Shown: one piece after another, positions 26,219 through 38,764 of the stretch | Layout of the letters: each line of letters opens with the position of its first letter | How positions within the stretch are numbered: position 1 is the first letter of the stretch | Source of the DNA: Succinivibrio dextrinosolvens DSM 3072 | GTDB lineage: Bacteria > Pseudomonadota > Gammaproteobacteria > Enterobacterales > Succinivibrionaceae | NCBI RefSeq assembly: GCF_900167015.1 | Contig: NZ_FUXX01000007.1 | Location: forward strand, 1-64,000 | Direction of reading: 5' to 3' | Length of the DNA: 64,000 nucleotides | The notes under the pieces: model-generated | Told to the model about the DNA's origin: nothing | Database searches by the model: none | The model's input: the letters and a program-made list of their open reading frames with translations, nothing else | Translations under genes and position numbers: made by a program

Positions 26219-28105
26219 ATGAATAGTTTTAGAAATTTTGATGTCATAGTAATTGGTGCAGGACATGCTGGTATTGAAGCTGCAGCAGCAAGTGCCAGAA
26301 TGAACTGTAAAACATTACTTTTAACTCACAATCTGGAAACAGTTGGTGAGATGTCCTGTAATCCTGCTTTTGGTGGTATCGGTAAAGGTCATCTTATTAA
26401 AGAAATAGATGCTATGGGTGGTGTTTGCCCTACAGCTATTGATCAGGCAGGTATTCAGTTTAGAACTTTAAATTCATCTAAAGGTCCAGCTGTTAGAGCA
26501 ACCAGAGCTCAGACTGATCGTCACCTATATAAGGAAGTGATGAGAAAGACTTTATGGAATTATGACAACTTAACCATATTCCAGCAGCCAGCTACTGAAA
26601 TTATCTATAAAGATCAGACTATTAGCGGTGTTAAAACTGCAGCAGGAATTGAATTCTACTGTAAAGCTGTAGTTATCTGTGCAGGAACCTTCCTAAACGG
26701 TTTAATTCATATTGGTTTAAATCATTACACCGGTGGTAGAGCTGGTGATCCTGCTTCAATCGGTCTTGCTGAAAATCTAAAGGATTTAGGTCTAAAGGTT
26801 GGAAGACTAAAAACCGGTACTCCTGCCCGTATTGTTGCAAGCTCAATTGATTACTCAAAGATGACAAAACAGGATCCTGAGTATCCTCAGCCTGCTTTCT
26901 CATTTATGAATGAGGAAAAACTTCATCCAACTCAGGTTCCTTGCTACATTACAAAGACCAATGAGCGTACTCATGAGATTATTAGAGGCGGACTAGACAG
27001 AAGTCCTCTTTATTCTGGTGTTATTCATTCAATTGGACCTCGTTACTGTCCTTCTATTGAAGATAAGATTGTTAGATATCCAGATAGAGATTCTCATCAG
27101 GTATTTATTGAGCCAGAAGGATTAACATCTCCTCTTGTATATCCAAATGGAATTTCAACATCACTTCCATTTGATGTTCAGGAGAATTTCATCAGATCTA
27201 TTGAAGGTCTGGAGAATGCAATCATTGCAAGACCAGGTTATGCAATTGAATATGATTTCTATGATCCTAGAGAGTTATCTGTTTCAATGCAGTCTAAGAA
27301 AGTACCTGGTTTATTCCTGGCAGGACAGGTAAATGGTACAACCGGTTATGAAGAAGCTGCAGCTCAGGGACTTCTTGCTGGTATCAATGCCGGACTTTAT
27401 GTAAAGGGACAGCCTGCATGGTTCCCTCGTAGAAATGAGGCTTATGTTGGTGTTCTTATGGATGATCTATGTACTTTAGGTACTAAAGAGCCATACAGAA
27501 TGTTTACATCTCGTGCCGAGTACAGACTGATTCTTCGTGAGGATAATGCTGATCTGAGATTGACTCCAAAGGCAAGAGAATTAGGTATTATCTCTGATGA
27601 GAGATGGAAAAGATTCGAAGAGAAACAGAACCAGATCGAAAAAGAGAAGGCAAGATTAAGAGAAATCTCTGTTAAACCTTCTTCTGAGATGGGACAGAAT
27701 ATTAACAAGATTCTTAATAATCCTATGTCTCAGGAACAGAGTCTTGAAGAAATCCTGAGAAGACCTGAGGTTAAGTTTGATGCTTTAATCAAGACAACCG
27801 GTCTTGAGCCTATTGCTACAACAGAGCAGTCTATAGAACAGGTTGAAATTCAAGTAAAATATCAGGGATATCTTCAGAGAGAACTTGACGATATCAAGAA
27901 GAAGAAAACAAATGAGCAGACTCTGCTACCATTGGATTTTGATTATAAGAATATTAAAGCATTATCTAATGAGGTTGCTCAGAAGCTTAATGAATACAAG
28001 CCAGAAACTATTGGTATGGCATCAAGAATTTCTGGTGTAACACCTGCAGCTATTTCAATCCTATTAGTTCATCTTAAGAAGATGGATTTATTAGGTAAAA
28101 ATTAA
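26219..28105 (+). CDS. mnmG: tRNA uridine 5-carboxymethylaminomethyl modification enzyme MnmG
   Basis: MnmG (GidA) is the FAD-binding partner of MnmE in wobble-uridine modification. About 628 residues match E. coli (629). The dinucleotide-binding motif [14 protein letters not shown] stands at the N-terminus. [12 protein letters not shown], the GRAGD stretch, and the C-terminal helical domain ending [20 protein letters not shown] are hallmarks. TTG (26213), ATG (26216) and ATG (26219) are consecutive candidate starts; AGG at 26209-26211 best fits 26219. rsmG follows after 10 bases. Confidence 0.98.
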   Translation: MNSFRNFDVIVIGAGHAGIEAAAASARMNCKTLLLTHNLETVGEMSCNPAFGGIGKGHLIKEIDAMGGVCPTAIDQAGIQFRTLNSSKGPAVRATRAQTDRHLYKEVMRKTLWNYDNLTIFQQPATEIIYKDQTISGVKTAAGIEFYCKAVVICAGTFLNGLIHIGLNHYTGGRAGDPASIGLAENLKDLGLKVGRLKTGTPARIVASSIDYSKMTKQDPEYPQPAFSFMNEEKLHPTQVPCYITKTNERTHEIIRGGLDRSPLYSGVIHSIGPRYCPSIEDKIVRYPDRDSHQVFIEPEGLTSPLVYPNGISTSLPFDVQENFIRSIEGLENAIIARPGYAIEYDFYDPRELSVSMQSKKVPGLFLAGQVNGTTGYEEAAAQGLLAGINAGLYVKGQPAWFPRRNEAYVGVLMDDLCTLGTKEPYRMFTSRAEYRLILREDNADLRLTPKARELGIISDERWKRFEEKQNQIEKEKARLREISVKPSSEMGQNINKILNNPMSQEQSLEEILRRPEVKFDALIKTTGLEPIATTEQSIEQVEIQVKYQGYLQRELDDIKKKKTNEQTLLPLDFDYKNIKALSNEVAQKLNEYKPETIGMASRISGVTPAAISILLVHLKKMDLLGKN

Positions 28106-28115
28106 AGGTTAATCT

Positions 28116-28778
28116 ATGGGAAGAAAAGATAGTACTGTTAATCAGGCTGAAATCCTTGGACAGATCAGAAATTTAATGTCAAAAACTGATGTTGAATATA
28201 CTGAAGAACAACTTGAAAAATTAGCAACCTTAGTTGTTTTGCTGTGTAAATGGAATACAGCTCTGAATCTGACAGCTATTAGAGAGCCTGAAAAGATTGT
28301 TGTTCTCCATATTCTGGATAGTGCTGTTATTTCTCCTTTAATCAAGGAAAAAAATAATATTGCAGATGTGGGAACAGGTGCAGGGTTTCCTGGTTTAGTA
28401 CTTGCTATACTAAACCCTGAGAAAAAATTTACACTGATTGACTCTATTGCAAAGAAGCTTTCTTTTGTTAGAACAGCAATGACAACACTGGGTCTTAAAA
28501 ACGTAACAATAATAAATGACCGTTGTGAAAACATTGTTCCTGAAGATAAATTCGAATGTATTTTAAGTAGAGCTTTTGCGCCATTATGCAAAATTGTTGA
28601 ATGGTGTGAGAACTTGATTGCAGAGTCTGGTGTTTTTATCTGTATGAAAGCAAATTTGGAAGATAATGAATTGAATGATCTTCCTAAAAATGCTCAAATA
28701 GAAAGTATAATTGATTTGAAAGTACCTTCATTGGATGCTAATAGAAAAGCTGTTATATTGAAGCTACATAAAGCATAA
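28116..28778 (+). CDS. rsmG: 16S rRNA (guanine527-N7) methyltransferase RsmG
   Basis: RsmG (GidB) methylates N7 of G527 in 16S rRNA using S-adenosylmethionine. The 220 residues (207 in E. coli) show KWNTALNLTAIREPEKIVVLHILDS, the SAM-binding DVGTGAGFPGLVLAI and ILSRAFAPL, all family signatures. AAAGG precedes the ATG. It lies between mnmG and parA, the conserved gid-par arrangement. Confidence 0.97.
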   Translation: MGRKDSTVNQAEILGQIRNLMSKTDVEYTEEQLEKLATLVVLLCKWNTALNLTAIREPEKIVVLHILDSAVISPLIKEKNNIADVGTGAGFPGLVLAILNPEKKFTLIDSIAKKLSFVRTAMTTLGLKNVTIINDRCENIVPEDKFECILSRAFAPLCKIVEWCENLIAESGVFICMKANLEDNELNDLPKNAQIESIIDLKVPSLDANRKAVILKLHKA

Positions 28779-28788
28779 GGACTATAAA

Positions 28789-29553
28789 TTGACTAAAGTT
28801 ATTGCTATTGCTAATCAGAAAGGTGGTGTGGGCAAGACCACTACGTGCGTGAATTTAGCTGCATCTTTGGCAGCAATGCAAAAAAAAGTCCTGGTTATAG
28901 ACTGTGATCCTCAGGGTAATGCCACTATGGCATCAGGTGTATCCAAGTTCGGATTAGAGAAATCTATAACAAACGTTCTAATTGATGGTTTGGATGTTAA
29001 AGAGGCGATAGTAAAGGAAACTGAAGGTGATTTTCATCTGATTCCAGCTAACGAAGATTTAACAGCTGCCGAAGTTAATCTTCTTGATAAATTCGGTAGA
29101 GAGAATTTCCTGAAAAAGGCTCTTGAGCCAATCAAATCATCTTATGATTTAATTCTTATTGATTGTCCTCCTTCTTTAAATATTCTGACTGTTAATGCAC
29201 TTTGTGCATCAGATTCTATTCTGGTTCCTCTTCAGTGTGAGTATTTCGCACTTGAAGGTCTGACCTTATTGATTGAAACAGTCGATCAGTTAGCCACTGC
29301 TGTAAATCCAAAGCTAAAGATCGAAGGAATTCTTCGTACCATGTTTGATAACCGAAACAGATTATCTACTGATGTATCTGATGAGTTAAAAAAGAATTTC
29401 GGTGATTTGGTGTACGAAACTATTATTCCAAGAAATGTAAGACTTGCTGAGGCTCCAAGTTATGGTAAGCCAGCAATGTACTATGATAAATCTTCAGTCG
29501 GCTCTAAGGCTTATTTAGCATTAGCTGCAGAAGTAATCGAAAAAACAAAATAA
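28789..29553 (+). CDS. parA: chromosome partitioning ATPase ParA (Soj)
   Basis: ParA is a Walker-type ATPase that binds DNA non-specifically and moves ParB-parS complexes. The 254 residues form a short, chromosomal type without an N-terminal DNA-binding extension. The deviant Walker A KGGVGKTTT is at residues 11-19, DCDPQGNAT near 39, and LIDCPPSL near 120. The start is TTG at 28789, supported by AAGGA seven bases upstream and by the alignment of MTKVIAIANQKGG with the family. parB follows after 12 bases. Confidence 0.98.
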   Translation: MTKVIAIANQKGGVGKTTTCVNLAASLAAMQKKVLVIDCDPQGNATMASGVSKFGLEKSITNVLIDGLDVKEAIVKETEGDFHLIPANEDLTAAEVNLLDKFGRENFLKKALEPIKSSYDLILIDCPPSLNILTVNALCASDSILVPLQCEYFALEGLTLLIETVDQLATAVNPKLKIEGILRTMFDNRNRLSTDVSDELKKNFGDLVYETIIPRNVRLAEAPSYGKPAMYYDKSSVGSKAYLALAAEVIEKTK

Positions 29554-29565
29554 AAGGGGACTCAT

Positions 29566-31266
29566 ATGGCAGGCTTAGGACGTGGACTAGGTTCACTATT
29601 AGGTGAATCCCAAAAAATAAAAAAAGAAAGACAGAAGATTGAGGTTGCAGAGGAAAAAGCTCAGGAATCATCTCCTGCTGAATCTGCAGAGGCTGTTTCT
29701 AATAATTCAGTTGTTAATATCTCAATTGATAAGTTAAAAGCGTCTATATATCAGCCAAGAAAAATTTTTGATGAGGATTCTTTAAACGAGTTAGCTGACT
29801 CAATTAAAGAACATGGATTATTAGAACCTCTAATTGTTAAGAAATCTGAAGATATATACGAAATCATCTGTGGTGAAAGAAGATTCAGAGCTTGCCAATT
29901 AGCTTCACTGACAGAGATCCCTTGTCTAGTAAGAGATGATCTTGATTCAAACGGCTATGCTTTAGCACTTATCGAAAATATCCAGAGAGAAGACTTAAAT
30001 CCTCTGGAAATGGCTGAAGCATTTAAGCAGATGCTTGAAGAGTGTCAGATCAGTCAGGAAGAATTAGCTAAAACTCTTGGAAAATCAAGAAGTACTGTTA
30101 CTAATATAATCAGACTTAATAATCTTCAGGAAGATGTTAAGAAAATGGTTGTGGCCAATCAGATCGATCTTGGTCATGCAAAGGTTCTTTTATCAATTGA
30201 AGATTTAGATTTACAGTTAAAAGCAGCTCTTTACGTCATCAAAAAGTCTTTAAATGTAAGACAGACTGAAGAACTTGTTAAGAACATTAAAGTTAACGGC
30301 TTTGATGAAACAAAGAACAAGAAGGTTGTTTTCACCAGCGAGAAATTCGGCGAATGGGAAAAGATAATTCGTCAGAACTTATCTGGTATTAAGGCTAAAT
30401 TCAAGGCAACCAGTGATTCTAAAGGAAAACTTACTCTTGCCTATTCATCTGTTGAACAGCTTGAATCTCTTTTAAACAAGCTATCAATTGATGCTGATGT
30501 TAAAGATCTGAACGTAACACCAACTCTTGAGGATAATGTCGAGGAAGATATTTCTGCTGAAGAATCTGCTGCAGAAGATATTTCTTCAAATGATATTCCA
30601 TCAGAGGAGATTACTTCAGAAGAAATCGTTTCTGAAGAAGTACCTGCAGAGGAAGCTTTATCTGAAGATGTAGCCGGTGACGAATCAGCTGTTGAAGAAC
30701 CTGTATCTGAAGAAGTTGTTGCTGATGAAACTGCTCCTAAAGAATCAGTTTCAGAAGAAATCGCTCCTGAAGAAGCTACTGCTGAGGAAGCAGTTTCAGA
30801 AGATGTTGCTACTGAAGATGTAGCAGCTGAGGAAGCTGTGCCAGAAGATGCTGCTGTAGACGATATAGCAGCTGAAGATGCTGTATCTGAAGAGATTGCT
30901 GCAGATGAAGTAGCTCCTGAAGAAGCTGTATCAGAAGAGATTGCTGCTGATGAGGTAAATCCTGAAGAGGTTGTATCAGAAGAGATTGCTGCTGATGAGG
31001 TAAATCCTGAAGAGGTTGTATCAGAAGAGATCGCTGCTGATGAGGTAAATCCTGAAGAGGTTGTATCAGAAGAGATTGCTGCTGATGAAGTAAATCCTGA
31101 AGAAGTTGTCTCAGAGGAAGTTGCTCCTGAAGAGGTTATCTCTGAAGACGTTTCTGTAGAAGAATTAGCTGCGTCAGAACCTGCACCAGAAGAGGGAACT
31201 GAAGAAGTAATCTCTGAAGATGTAAATATTGAAGATCTGATGGCTGAACAATCAGAAGAAAAGTGA
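29566..31266 (+). CDS. parB: chromosome partitioning protein ParB with a giant acidic repeat tail
   Basis: ParB binds parS and spreads as a CTP-dependent clamp. Residues 1 to about 315 are a normal ParB: GLGRGLGSLLG at the start, YQPRKIFDEDSLNELADSI, the CTP-binding CGERRFRACQLA near residue 105, and the helix-turn-helix ISQEELAKTLGKSRSTVTN near 163. A C-terminal dimerisation segment ends near LNKLSIDAD. From about residue 325 to 566 the protein is almost only Glu, Asp, Ala, Val, Ser, Pro and Ile, with two lysines and no arginine. It includes five 15-residue repeats. Usual ParB length is about 290. AAGGGG precedes the ATG. Its likely targets are the parS sites at 3.6-4.9 kb. Confidence 0.96.
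   Translation: MAGLGRGLGSLLGESQKIKKERQKIEVAEEKAQESSPAESAEAVSNNSVVNISIDKLKASIYQPRKIFDEDSLNELADSIKEHGLLEPLIVKKSEDIYEIICGERRFRACQLASLTEIPCLVRDDLDSNGYALALIENIQREDLNPLEMAEAFKQMLEECQISQEELAKTLGKSRSTVTNIIRLNNLQEDVKKMVVANQIDLGHAKVLLSIEDLDLQLKAALYVIKKSLNVRQTEELVKNIKVNGFDETKNKKVVFTSEKFGEWEKIIRQNLSGIKAKFKATSDSKGKLTLAYSSVEQLESLLNKLSIDADVKDLNVTPTLEDNVEEDISAEESAAEDISSNDIPSEEITSEEIVSEEVPAEEALSEDVAGDESAVEEPVSEEVVADETAPKESVSEEIAPEEATAEEAVSEDVATEDVAAEEAVPEDAAVDDIAAEDAVSEEIAADEVAPEEAVSEEIAADEVNPEEVVSEEIAADEVNPEEVVSEEIAADEVNPEEVVSEEIAADEVNPEEVVSEEVAPEEVISEDVSVEELAASEPAPEEGTEEVISEDVNIEDLMAEQSEEK
30886..31110 (+). repeat. five 45-bp tandem repeats inside parB
   Basis: In-frame units start at 30886, 30931, 30976, 31021 and 31066, each coding SEEIAADEVNPEEVV or a near copy (the first has A for N and AV for VV). 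Units three to five are almost identical in DNA, which points to recent expansion. The tail around them has the same rhythm but is more diverged. Confidence 0.95.
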
Positions 31267-31304
31267 AAATAATACAACTTCTGAAAATTAGTGATTAGGT
31301 TTTG

Positions 31305-31700
31305 ATGATGCACATAGATAAAAAAATTATAAAAATATATGTTATAAATTTTTTTCTGTGTGCATTATTTTGTACAGTTTACTCATATTTTTTCGATAAA
31401 AATTATCTAATTAATATTGCTTCTGTTTTAGACGGCTTTGCCGTTTTCTCTATAATAATATTCATTTATTTTTACCTGGCAAACAGAAATTCTTCCAATA
31501 AGCTCTTATCTCCTGGTTTTGTTGTGTATGAGCTTATATATGCCTTTCTCTTGAAGTTTGCCGTTCTTATATTTCTTTTAACCCTTAGTTTTAAAATATT
31601 TGATTTAAATAACAAAATGATAATTTTAACTTTCAGTTATATGGTTATTTTGCGTTTGATCATTTATTTTAAGAGAGGGCTAAATGATAATTTACGCTAA
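31305..31700 (+). CDS. atpI: ATP synthase assembly-type protein AtpI
   Basis: This small four-helix membrane protein of about 131 residues sits at the head of the ATP synthase genes, where AtpI normally lies. Segments such as IYVINFFLCALFCTVYSYFF and VVYELIYAFLLKFAVLIFLL are clearly membrane-spanning. AtpI helps assembly of the c-ring and is dispensable. The sequence is poorly conserved, so the call leans on position. ATG at 31305 or 31308 follows AGG at 31297-31299. A separate promoter for atpB follows. Confidence 0.8.
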   Translation: MMHIDKKIIKIYVINFFLCALFCTVYSYFFDKNYLINIASVLDGFAVFSIIIFIYFYLANRNSSNKLLSPGFVVYELIYAFLLKFAVLIFLLTLSFKIFDLNNKMIILTFSYMVILRLIIYFKRGLNDNLR

Positions 31701-31730
31701 TAACTACATACAAAATATGAATTTTTGCTT

Positions 31731-31759
31731 TTGACAAAAAAAGTAAATAGTCGTATTTT
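31731..31759 (+). promoter_or_regulatory. promoter of the atpBEFHAGDC operon
   Basis: TTGACA at 31731-31736 and TATTTT at 31754-31759 are 17 bases apart, about 70 bases upstream of atpB. This is a good sigma-70 promoter and would separate atpB onward from atpI. Confidence 0.65.
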
Positions 31760-31794
31760 TTTACGTTGGTTATCGAGCTAAGTCATTAAATTAG

Positions 31795-33044
<1,250 letters not shown>

Positions 33045-33075
33045 TTAAGACTAACCAAATTTAGAGGTATCTAGA

Positions 33076-33546
33076 TTGGAAATTAATGCAACTTTCGTAG
33101 GTCAGGCGGTAGCGTTTCTTATCTTCGCTGTGCTGTGCATGAAATATGTATGGCCACCTCTCCTTAATGCAATTGAGAAGAGACAGAAAGAAATTGCTGA
33201 CGGTTTGACTGCTGCTGAAAAAGCTAAGAAAAGCTTAGAGCTAGCTAAAGAAGATGCAGCGGAAACTGTTCGTTCTGCTAAAGCAGAAGCTCAGAGAATT
33301 ATTGAAGAAGCAAATAAGACCAGATCTCAGATTATCGACAAGGCTTCAGAAGAGGCCCAGGAAGAGCGTAAAAAGATTCTTGATTTAGCTCAGAGTGAGA
33401 TTGAATCAGAGAAGAATAAAGCTCGCGAAGATTTAAGATCTGAAGTTATTTCTTTGGCTATTGCAGGTGCTGAGAAGATCATCAATGAAAAGATTGATGC
33501 TAAATCAGATGAAGCAATGTTAAAGAAGATAGCTGATTCGCTTTAG
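33076..33546 (+). CDS. atpF: F1F0 ATP synthase subunit b
   Basis: Subunit b is the peripheral stalk. The 156 residues equal E. coli length. An N-terminal membrane segment ([23 protein letters not shown]) is followed by a long charged helix that dimerises. The start is TTG at 33076: [14 protein letters not shown] lines up with E. coli MNLNATILGQAIAF, and AGAGG lies eight bases upstream. Confidence 0.97.
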   Translation: MEINATFVGQAVAFLIFAVLCMKYVWPPLLNAIEKRQKEIADGLTAAEKAKKSLELAKEDAAETVRSAKAEAQRIIEEANKTRSQIIDKASEEAQEERKKILDLAQSEIESEKNKAREDLRSEVISLAIAGAEKIINEKIDAKSDEAMLKKIADSL

Positions 33547-33563
33547 GATGAAGAGGTAATGTA

Positions 33564-34100
33564 ATGGCTGAAAATTTGACTGTTGCAAGACCTTATGCTG
33601 AAGCTGCTTTTTCTTTCGCTGTTGATGAGAAAAAACTGGATGAGTGGCAGTGTATGCTTCAGGCTTTGTCTGAAGCTTATAAAAATGATTATTTTAGAGA
33701 TCATTTGAAACTTGCTGCAAATTCATCTGCTGCGGCCGACAGTCTTATTTCGCTGTTAAAGCCTGCAAATCTCATTGATGAACATGGTGAGAATTTCGTA
33801 AAGATTATTGGTGAAAACAATCGTTTTGAAGTTCTTCCTGATATCTATGATGAATTCGTAAGATTGAGACAGAAACACGATAAGTGTATTTCCGCTCAGC
33901 TTATATCCGCAAGAGCTTTTGCTGAAAGCGAAATAAAACTGATAAAGGATAAACTGGCAAAGAAATACGACTGTACCGTAACCGTAGAGCAGATTATCGA
34001 TAAGAACCTTATCGGTGGTGCCGTTCTAAAGGTTGGCGACAAAGTTATCGATGCTAGTGTAAGGACAAGTTTAAAGAACCTGTCTTCAACCCTCAGATAA
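33564..34100 (+). CDS. atpH: F1F0 ATP synthase subunit delta
   Basis: Delta connects the peripheral stalk to the top of F1. The 178 residues (177 in E. coli) start with TVARPYAEAAFSFAVDEKKLDEW and end with GGAVLKVGDKVIDASVRTSLKNL, the C-terminal family motif. AAGAGG precedes the ATG, and atpA follows after 15 bases. Confidence 0.97.
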   Translation: MAENLTVARPYAEAAFSFAVDEKKLDEWQCMLQALSEAYKNDYFRDHLKLAANSSAAADSLISLLKPANLIDEHGENFVKIIGENNRFEVLPDIYDEFVRLRQKHDKCISAQLISARAFAESEIKLIKDKLAKKYDCTVTVEQIIDKNLIGGAVLKVGDKVIDASVRTSLKNLSSTLR

Positions 34101-34115
34101 GAAAGAGGATAAATA

Positions 34116-35657
34116 ATGCAACTTAATTCAACTGAAATTGCTGATTTAATCAAACAAAGGATCCAGCAATTTAAAGTTGTGACAGAAGCTCGTGATGAGG
34201 GTACTATCGTTTCTGTTAACGACGGTATCGTAAGAATTCATGGCCTGTCCAACGTTATGCAGGGCGAAATGCTTGAGTTTGGTGGCGACTTATACGGTTT
34301 GGCCTTGAACTTAGAGCGTGATTCTGTTGGTGCTATTGTTTTAGGACCATACGGTGAACTTTCAGAAGGCATGACTGTACATAGTACCGGTCGTATTCTT
34401 GAAGTTCCTGTTGGAAATGAATTGCTTGGAAGAGTTGTTAACTCTTTAGGTGCTCCAATTGATGGTAAGGGACCAATTAACTGCAATACCTACTATCCTG
34501 TAGAAAAAATTGCTCCAGGTGTTATTGCACGTCAGAGTGTTTCTCAGCCTATTCAGACAGGTTATAAAGCCGTTGACTCAATGGTTCCAATCGGACGTGG
34601 TCAGCGTGAGCTTATCATTGGAGACCGTCAGACAGGTAAAACTGCCTTAGCGATTGATACTATTATCAATCAGGTTAAATATGGCGTTCGTTGTATTTAT
34701 GTTGCTATTGGACAGAAAGCTTCTACTATCGCTTCAGTAGTTAGAAAGCTTGACGAAGAAGGTGCTCTATCAAACACTATCGTTGTAGTTGCATCAGCTT
34801 CTGATACTGCAGCTCTGCAGTATATTGCTCCATATGCCGGTTGTGCAATGGGTGAGTTCTTCATGGATAACGGCGAAGATGCTCTGATTATCTATGACGA
34901 CCTATCAAAGCACGCTGTAGCTTATCGTCAGATTTCACTGCTGCTACGTCGTCCTCCAGGGCGTGAAGCTTTCCCAGGTGACGTTTTCTACTTACACTCA
35001 CGTCTGTTAGAGCGTGCATCACGTGTTAACGCTGAGTATCTGGAGAAGATGTCAGGTGGTAAGATTGTTGGAAAGACCGGTTCTCTAACCGCACTGCCAA
35101 TTATTGAAACACAGGCTGGTGACGTTTCAGCATTCATTCCTACCAACGTAATTTCTATTACAGACGGTCAGATCTTCTTGACTACCAGCTTATTTAACTC
35201 TGGTATCAGACCTGCTGTAGATCCTGGTATTTCAGTGTCACGTGTGGGTGGTGCTGCTCAGACCAAGATTATGAAGAAGTTATCTGGTGGTATCCGTACC
35301 GCTCTGGCTCAGTACCGTGAACTTGCAGCTTTCGCTCAGTTCTCATCAGACCTTGATGATGCAACACGTAAGCAGCTGGATCATGGTCAAAAGGTTACCG
35401 AGTTAATGAAGCAGAATCAGTATGCTCCACTAACTGTTGCAGAGCAGGCACTTGTAATTTTTGCTGCTGAAAGAGGATTCTTAGAGGATGTTGATCTTTC
35501 AAAGGTTCTAAGCTTTGAAAAGGCTCTTCTCGAGTTTGCTCATTCAAAATATGATTCATTGATTAAGGATATTGATGCAAAGCCTGATTATTCAGATGAT
35601 GTTGCTAACAAGCTATCTGATTTAATCAAAGACTTTAAATCAACACAGACTTTCTAG
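34116..35657 (+). CDS. atpA: F1F0 ATP synthase subunit alpha
   Basis: Alpha is the regulatory nucleotide-binding subunit of F1. The 513 residues equal the E. coli length. It has the beta-barrel N-terminus, Walker A GDRQTGKT near residue 169, the signature [12 protein letters not shown] near 373 and a helical C-terminal domain. AGAGGA precedes the ATG. High identity to gammaproteobacterial alpha is evident by eye. Confidence 0.99.
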   Translation: MQLNSTEIADLIKQRIQQFKVVTEARDEGTIVSVNDGIVRIHGLSNVMQGEMLEFGGDLYGLALNLERDSVGAIVLGPYGELSEGMTVHSTGRILEVPVGNELLGRVVNSLGAPIDGKGPINCNTYYPVEKIAPGVIARQSVSQPIQTGYKAVDSMVPIGRGQRELIIGDRQTGKTALAIDTIINQVKYGVRCIYVAIGQKASTIASVVRKLDEEGALSNTIVVVASASDTAALQYIAPYAGCAMGEFFMDNGEDALIIYDDLSKHAVAYRQISLLLRRPPGREAFPGDVFYLHSRLLERASRVNAEYLEKMSGGKIVGKTGSLTALPIIETQAGDVSAFIPTNVISITDGQIFLTTSLFNSGIRPAVDPGISVSRVGGAAQTKIMKKLSGGIRTALAQYRELAAFAQFSSDLDDATRKQLDHGQKVTELMKQNQYAPLTVAEQALVIFAAERGFLEDVDLSKVLSFEKALLEFAHSKYDSLIKDIDAKPDYSDDVANKLSDLIKDFKSTQTF

Positions 35658-35667
35658 GAGCTCTTAA

Positions 35668-36531
35668 ATGGCAGGTGCAAAGGAAATACGTACTAAGATA
35701 GCTTCTGTGCAGAATACACAGAAGATTACTAGTGCTATGCAGATGGTAGCCGCCTCTAAGATGCGTAAGGCTCAGGAAAAAATGAGCCAGTCTCGCCCTT
35801 ATTCAAAAGGTCTTTACGACATTATTGGTCATATTGCAGCCTCACATTCTGAGTTCCATCATCCATTCATGGAATCAAGAACAGTTAAGAATGTGGGCTT
35901 TATTATCGTCTCAACTGACCGTGGTCTGTGTGGCGGTCTTAACATTAACCTGTTCCGTAAGGTTCTTCAGAAGATGAATGAATTCAAGGAGCAGAATATT
36001 AACGTTAAGCTTGCATTACTAGGCTCAAAGGCCAGTGGCTATTTTAATAGAGACGGCTTTGAAGTACTCGCTTCACATTCTGGATTTGGTGATGATCCTC
36101 AGCCAGAAAAGCTTGTTGGTGCTATCAAGGTTATGACTGATGCTTATCTGAATGGCGAAATAGATGCCATTTATATAGCAAATAATGTCTTTAAGAATAC
36201 TATGGTTCAGATCCCTGAATGTGAACAGCTTCTTCCTCTTGTTCCATCAAAAGATCAGGAAGTTAAGAAGCATCACTGGGATTATTTGTATGAGCCAGAA
36301 CCAGAGGCAATTTTAAAGGTCGTACTTGACCGTTATGTAATGCAGATGGTTTATCAGGCTGTTTTAGAGAATCTTGCTTCAGAACAGGCTGCACGTATGG
36401 TTGCAATGAAAGCTGCAACTGATAATGCAGAGACTCTGGTAAGTGATTTACAGCTTGAGTATAACAAGGCAAGACAGGCAGGTATTACGATGGAGCTAAA
36501 TGACATCGTATCTGGTGCATCAGCGGTTTAA
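35668..36531 (+). CDS. atpG: F1F0 ATP synthase subunit gamma
   Basis: Gamma is the rotating central shaft. The 287 residues equal the E. coli length. [31 protein letters not shown] at the N-terminus (read in pieces) and the C-terminal [20 protein letters not shown]-type motif are diagnostic. AGGAG precedes the ATG. Confidence 0.98.
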   Translation: MAGAKEIRTKIASVQNTQKITSAMQMVAASKMRKAQEKMSQSRPYSKGLYDIIGHIAASHSEFHHPFMESRTVKNVGFIIVSTDRGLCGGLNINLFRKVLQKMNEFKEQNINVKLALLGSKASGYFNRDGFEVLASHSGFGDDPQPEKLVGAIKVMTDAYLNGEIDAIYIANNVFKNTMVQIPECEQLLPLVPSKDQEVKKHHWDYLYEPEPEAILKVVLDRYVMQMVYQAVLENLASEQAARMVAMKAATDNAETLVSDLQLEYNKARQAGITMELNDIVSGASAV

Positions 36532-36538
36532 AAATTAA

Positions 36539-37966
<1,428 letters not shown>

Positions 37967-37980
37967 TAGAGGGGTGGAAA

Positions 37981-38409
37981 ATGGATTCAATATCATTCCA
38001 TCTGAACGTAATTAGTGGCGTTAGTTCATTGTATTCAGGACTTGTACAGTCTATACGTGTTACAGGTTCTGAAGGTGAGCTTGGCGTCAGATACGGTCAT
38101 ACTCCTTTATTAACCACCATCAAGACAGGTATGGTTTCTCTTGTCGACATCAACGGCAAGGAAGATCAGATTTATCTGGCTGGTGGTATTTTGGAAGTTC
38201 AGCCTGACAATGTAACAATTCTGGCTGATACAGCTCTGCGCGCTGACGATATTGATGAATCCAAGGCACAGGAAGCTATCAAGGCTGCCAAGGATGAAAT
38301 TAACCGTCATGGTTCAGGTGATGCTGACTATGCTCATGCGTTATCTAAGCTGGCAGATGCTATGGCTAGAATCAAGGTTGTCGAAATTGCAAAGAATCGT
38401 CGTCGATAA
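37981..38409 (+). CDS. atpC: F1F0 ATP synthase subunit epsilon
   Basis: Epsilon is the small shaft subunit that can inhibit ATP hydrolysis. The 142 residues (139 in E. coli) contain [31 protein letters not shown] and [21 protein letters not shown], all conserved. The helical C-terminus ends NRRR. GAGGGG precedes the ATG. It is the last gene of the operon. Confidence 0.98.
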   Translation: MDSISFHLNVISGVSSLYSGLVQSIRVTGSEGELGVRYGHTPLLTTIKTGMVSLVDINGKEDQIYLAGGILEVQPDNVTILADTALRADDIDESKAQEAIKAAKDEINRHGSGDADYAHALSKLADAMARIKVVEIAKNRRR

Positions 38410-38433
38410 TTTGAATTAAATCACACCTTTCAA

Positions 38434-38462
38434 AAACCCTCTATTTTTTAAGAGGGTTTTTT
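38434..38462 (+). terminator. intrinsic terminator of the atp operon
   Basis: AAACCCTCT (38434-38442) pairs with AGAGGGTTT (38451-38459), followed by further T residues, 24 bases after the atpC stop. Confidence 0.92.
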
Positions 38463-38764
38463 AATTCTCTTCTGAGTTATAAAATACTGTTTTCGCAATT
38501 TTTGCAGAAACGGGAAATATTCTTCTAAACCCGCATAAAATCTAGACTTTGTAAAGTGTTATTTTGAGATTCTTGATGTAATACACAAACAATTTGTATT
38601 TAGTTTTAATTGACTCATGTTTTATTTGAAAAAGTGGTGACTGAAAATGTTTATGCACTTAAAATGGGCATACTTTGTTACCGATGAATGTTCGGACAAG
38701 GTATTTTCAGATTTGAAAAACCAGAACCTAGGTTTTTCTATAAAACATAAGGAATTTAATAAAT
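38463..38764. other. upstream region of sdaC
   Basis: This 302-base gap is AT-rich with scattered promoter-like hexamers but no convincing pair. A 43-codon plus-strand frame (38647-38778) overlaps the sdaC start. It might be a leader peptide, but nothing else supports it. AAGGAA at 38751-38756 is the sdaC ribosome-binding site. Confidence 0.35.

Noticed and set aside
30441-31313. Long minus-strand open frame of 290 codons opposite parB
   Set aside because: It is Ser- and Thr-rich low-complexity sequence produced by reading the acidic repeats of ParB backwards, with no ribosome site or family match.
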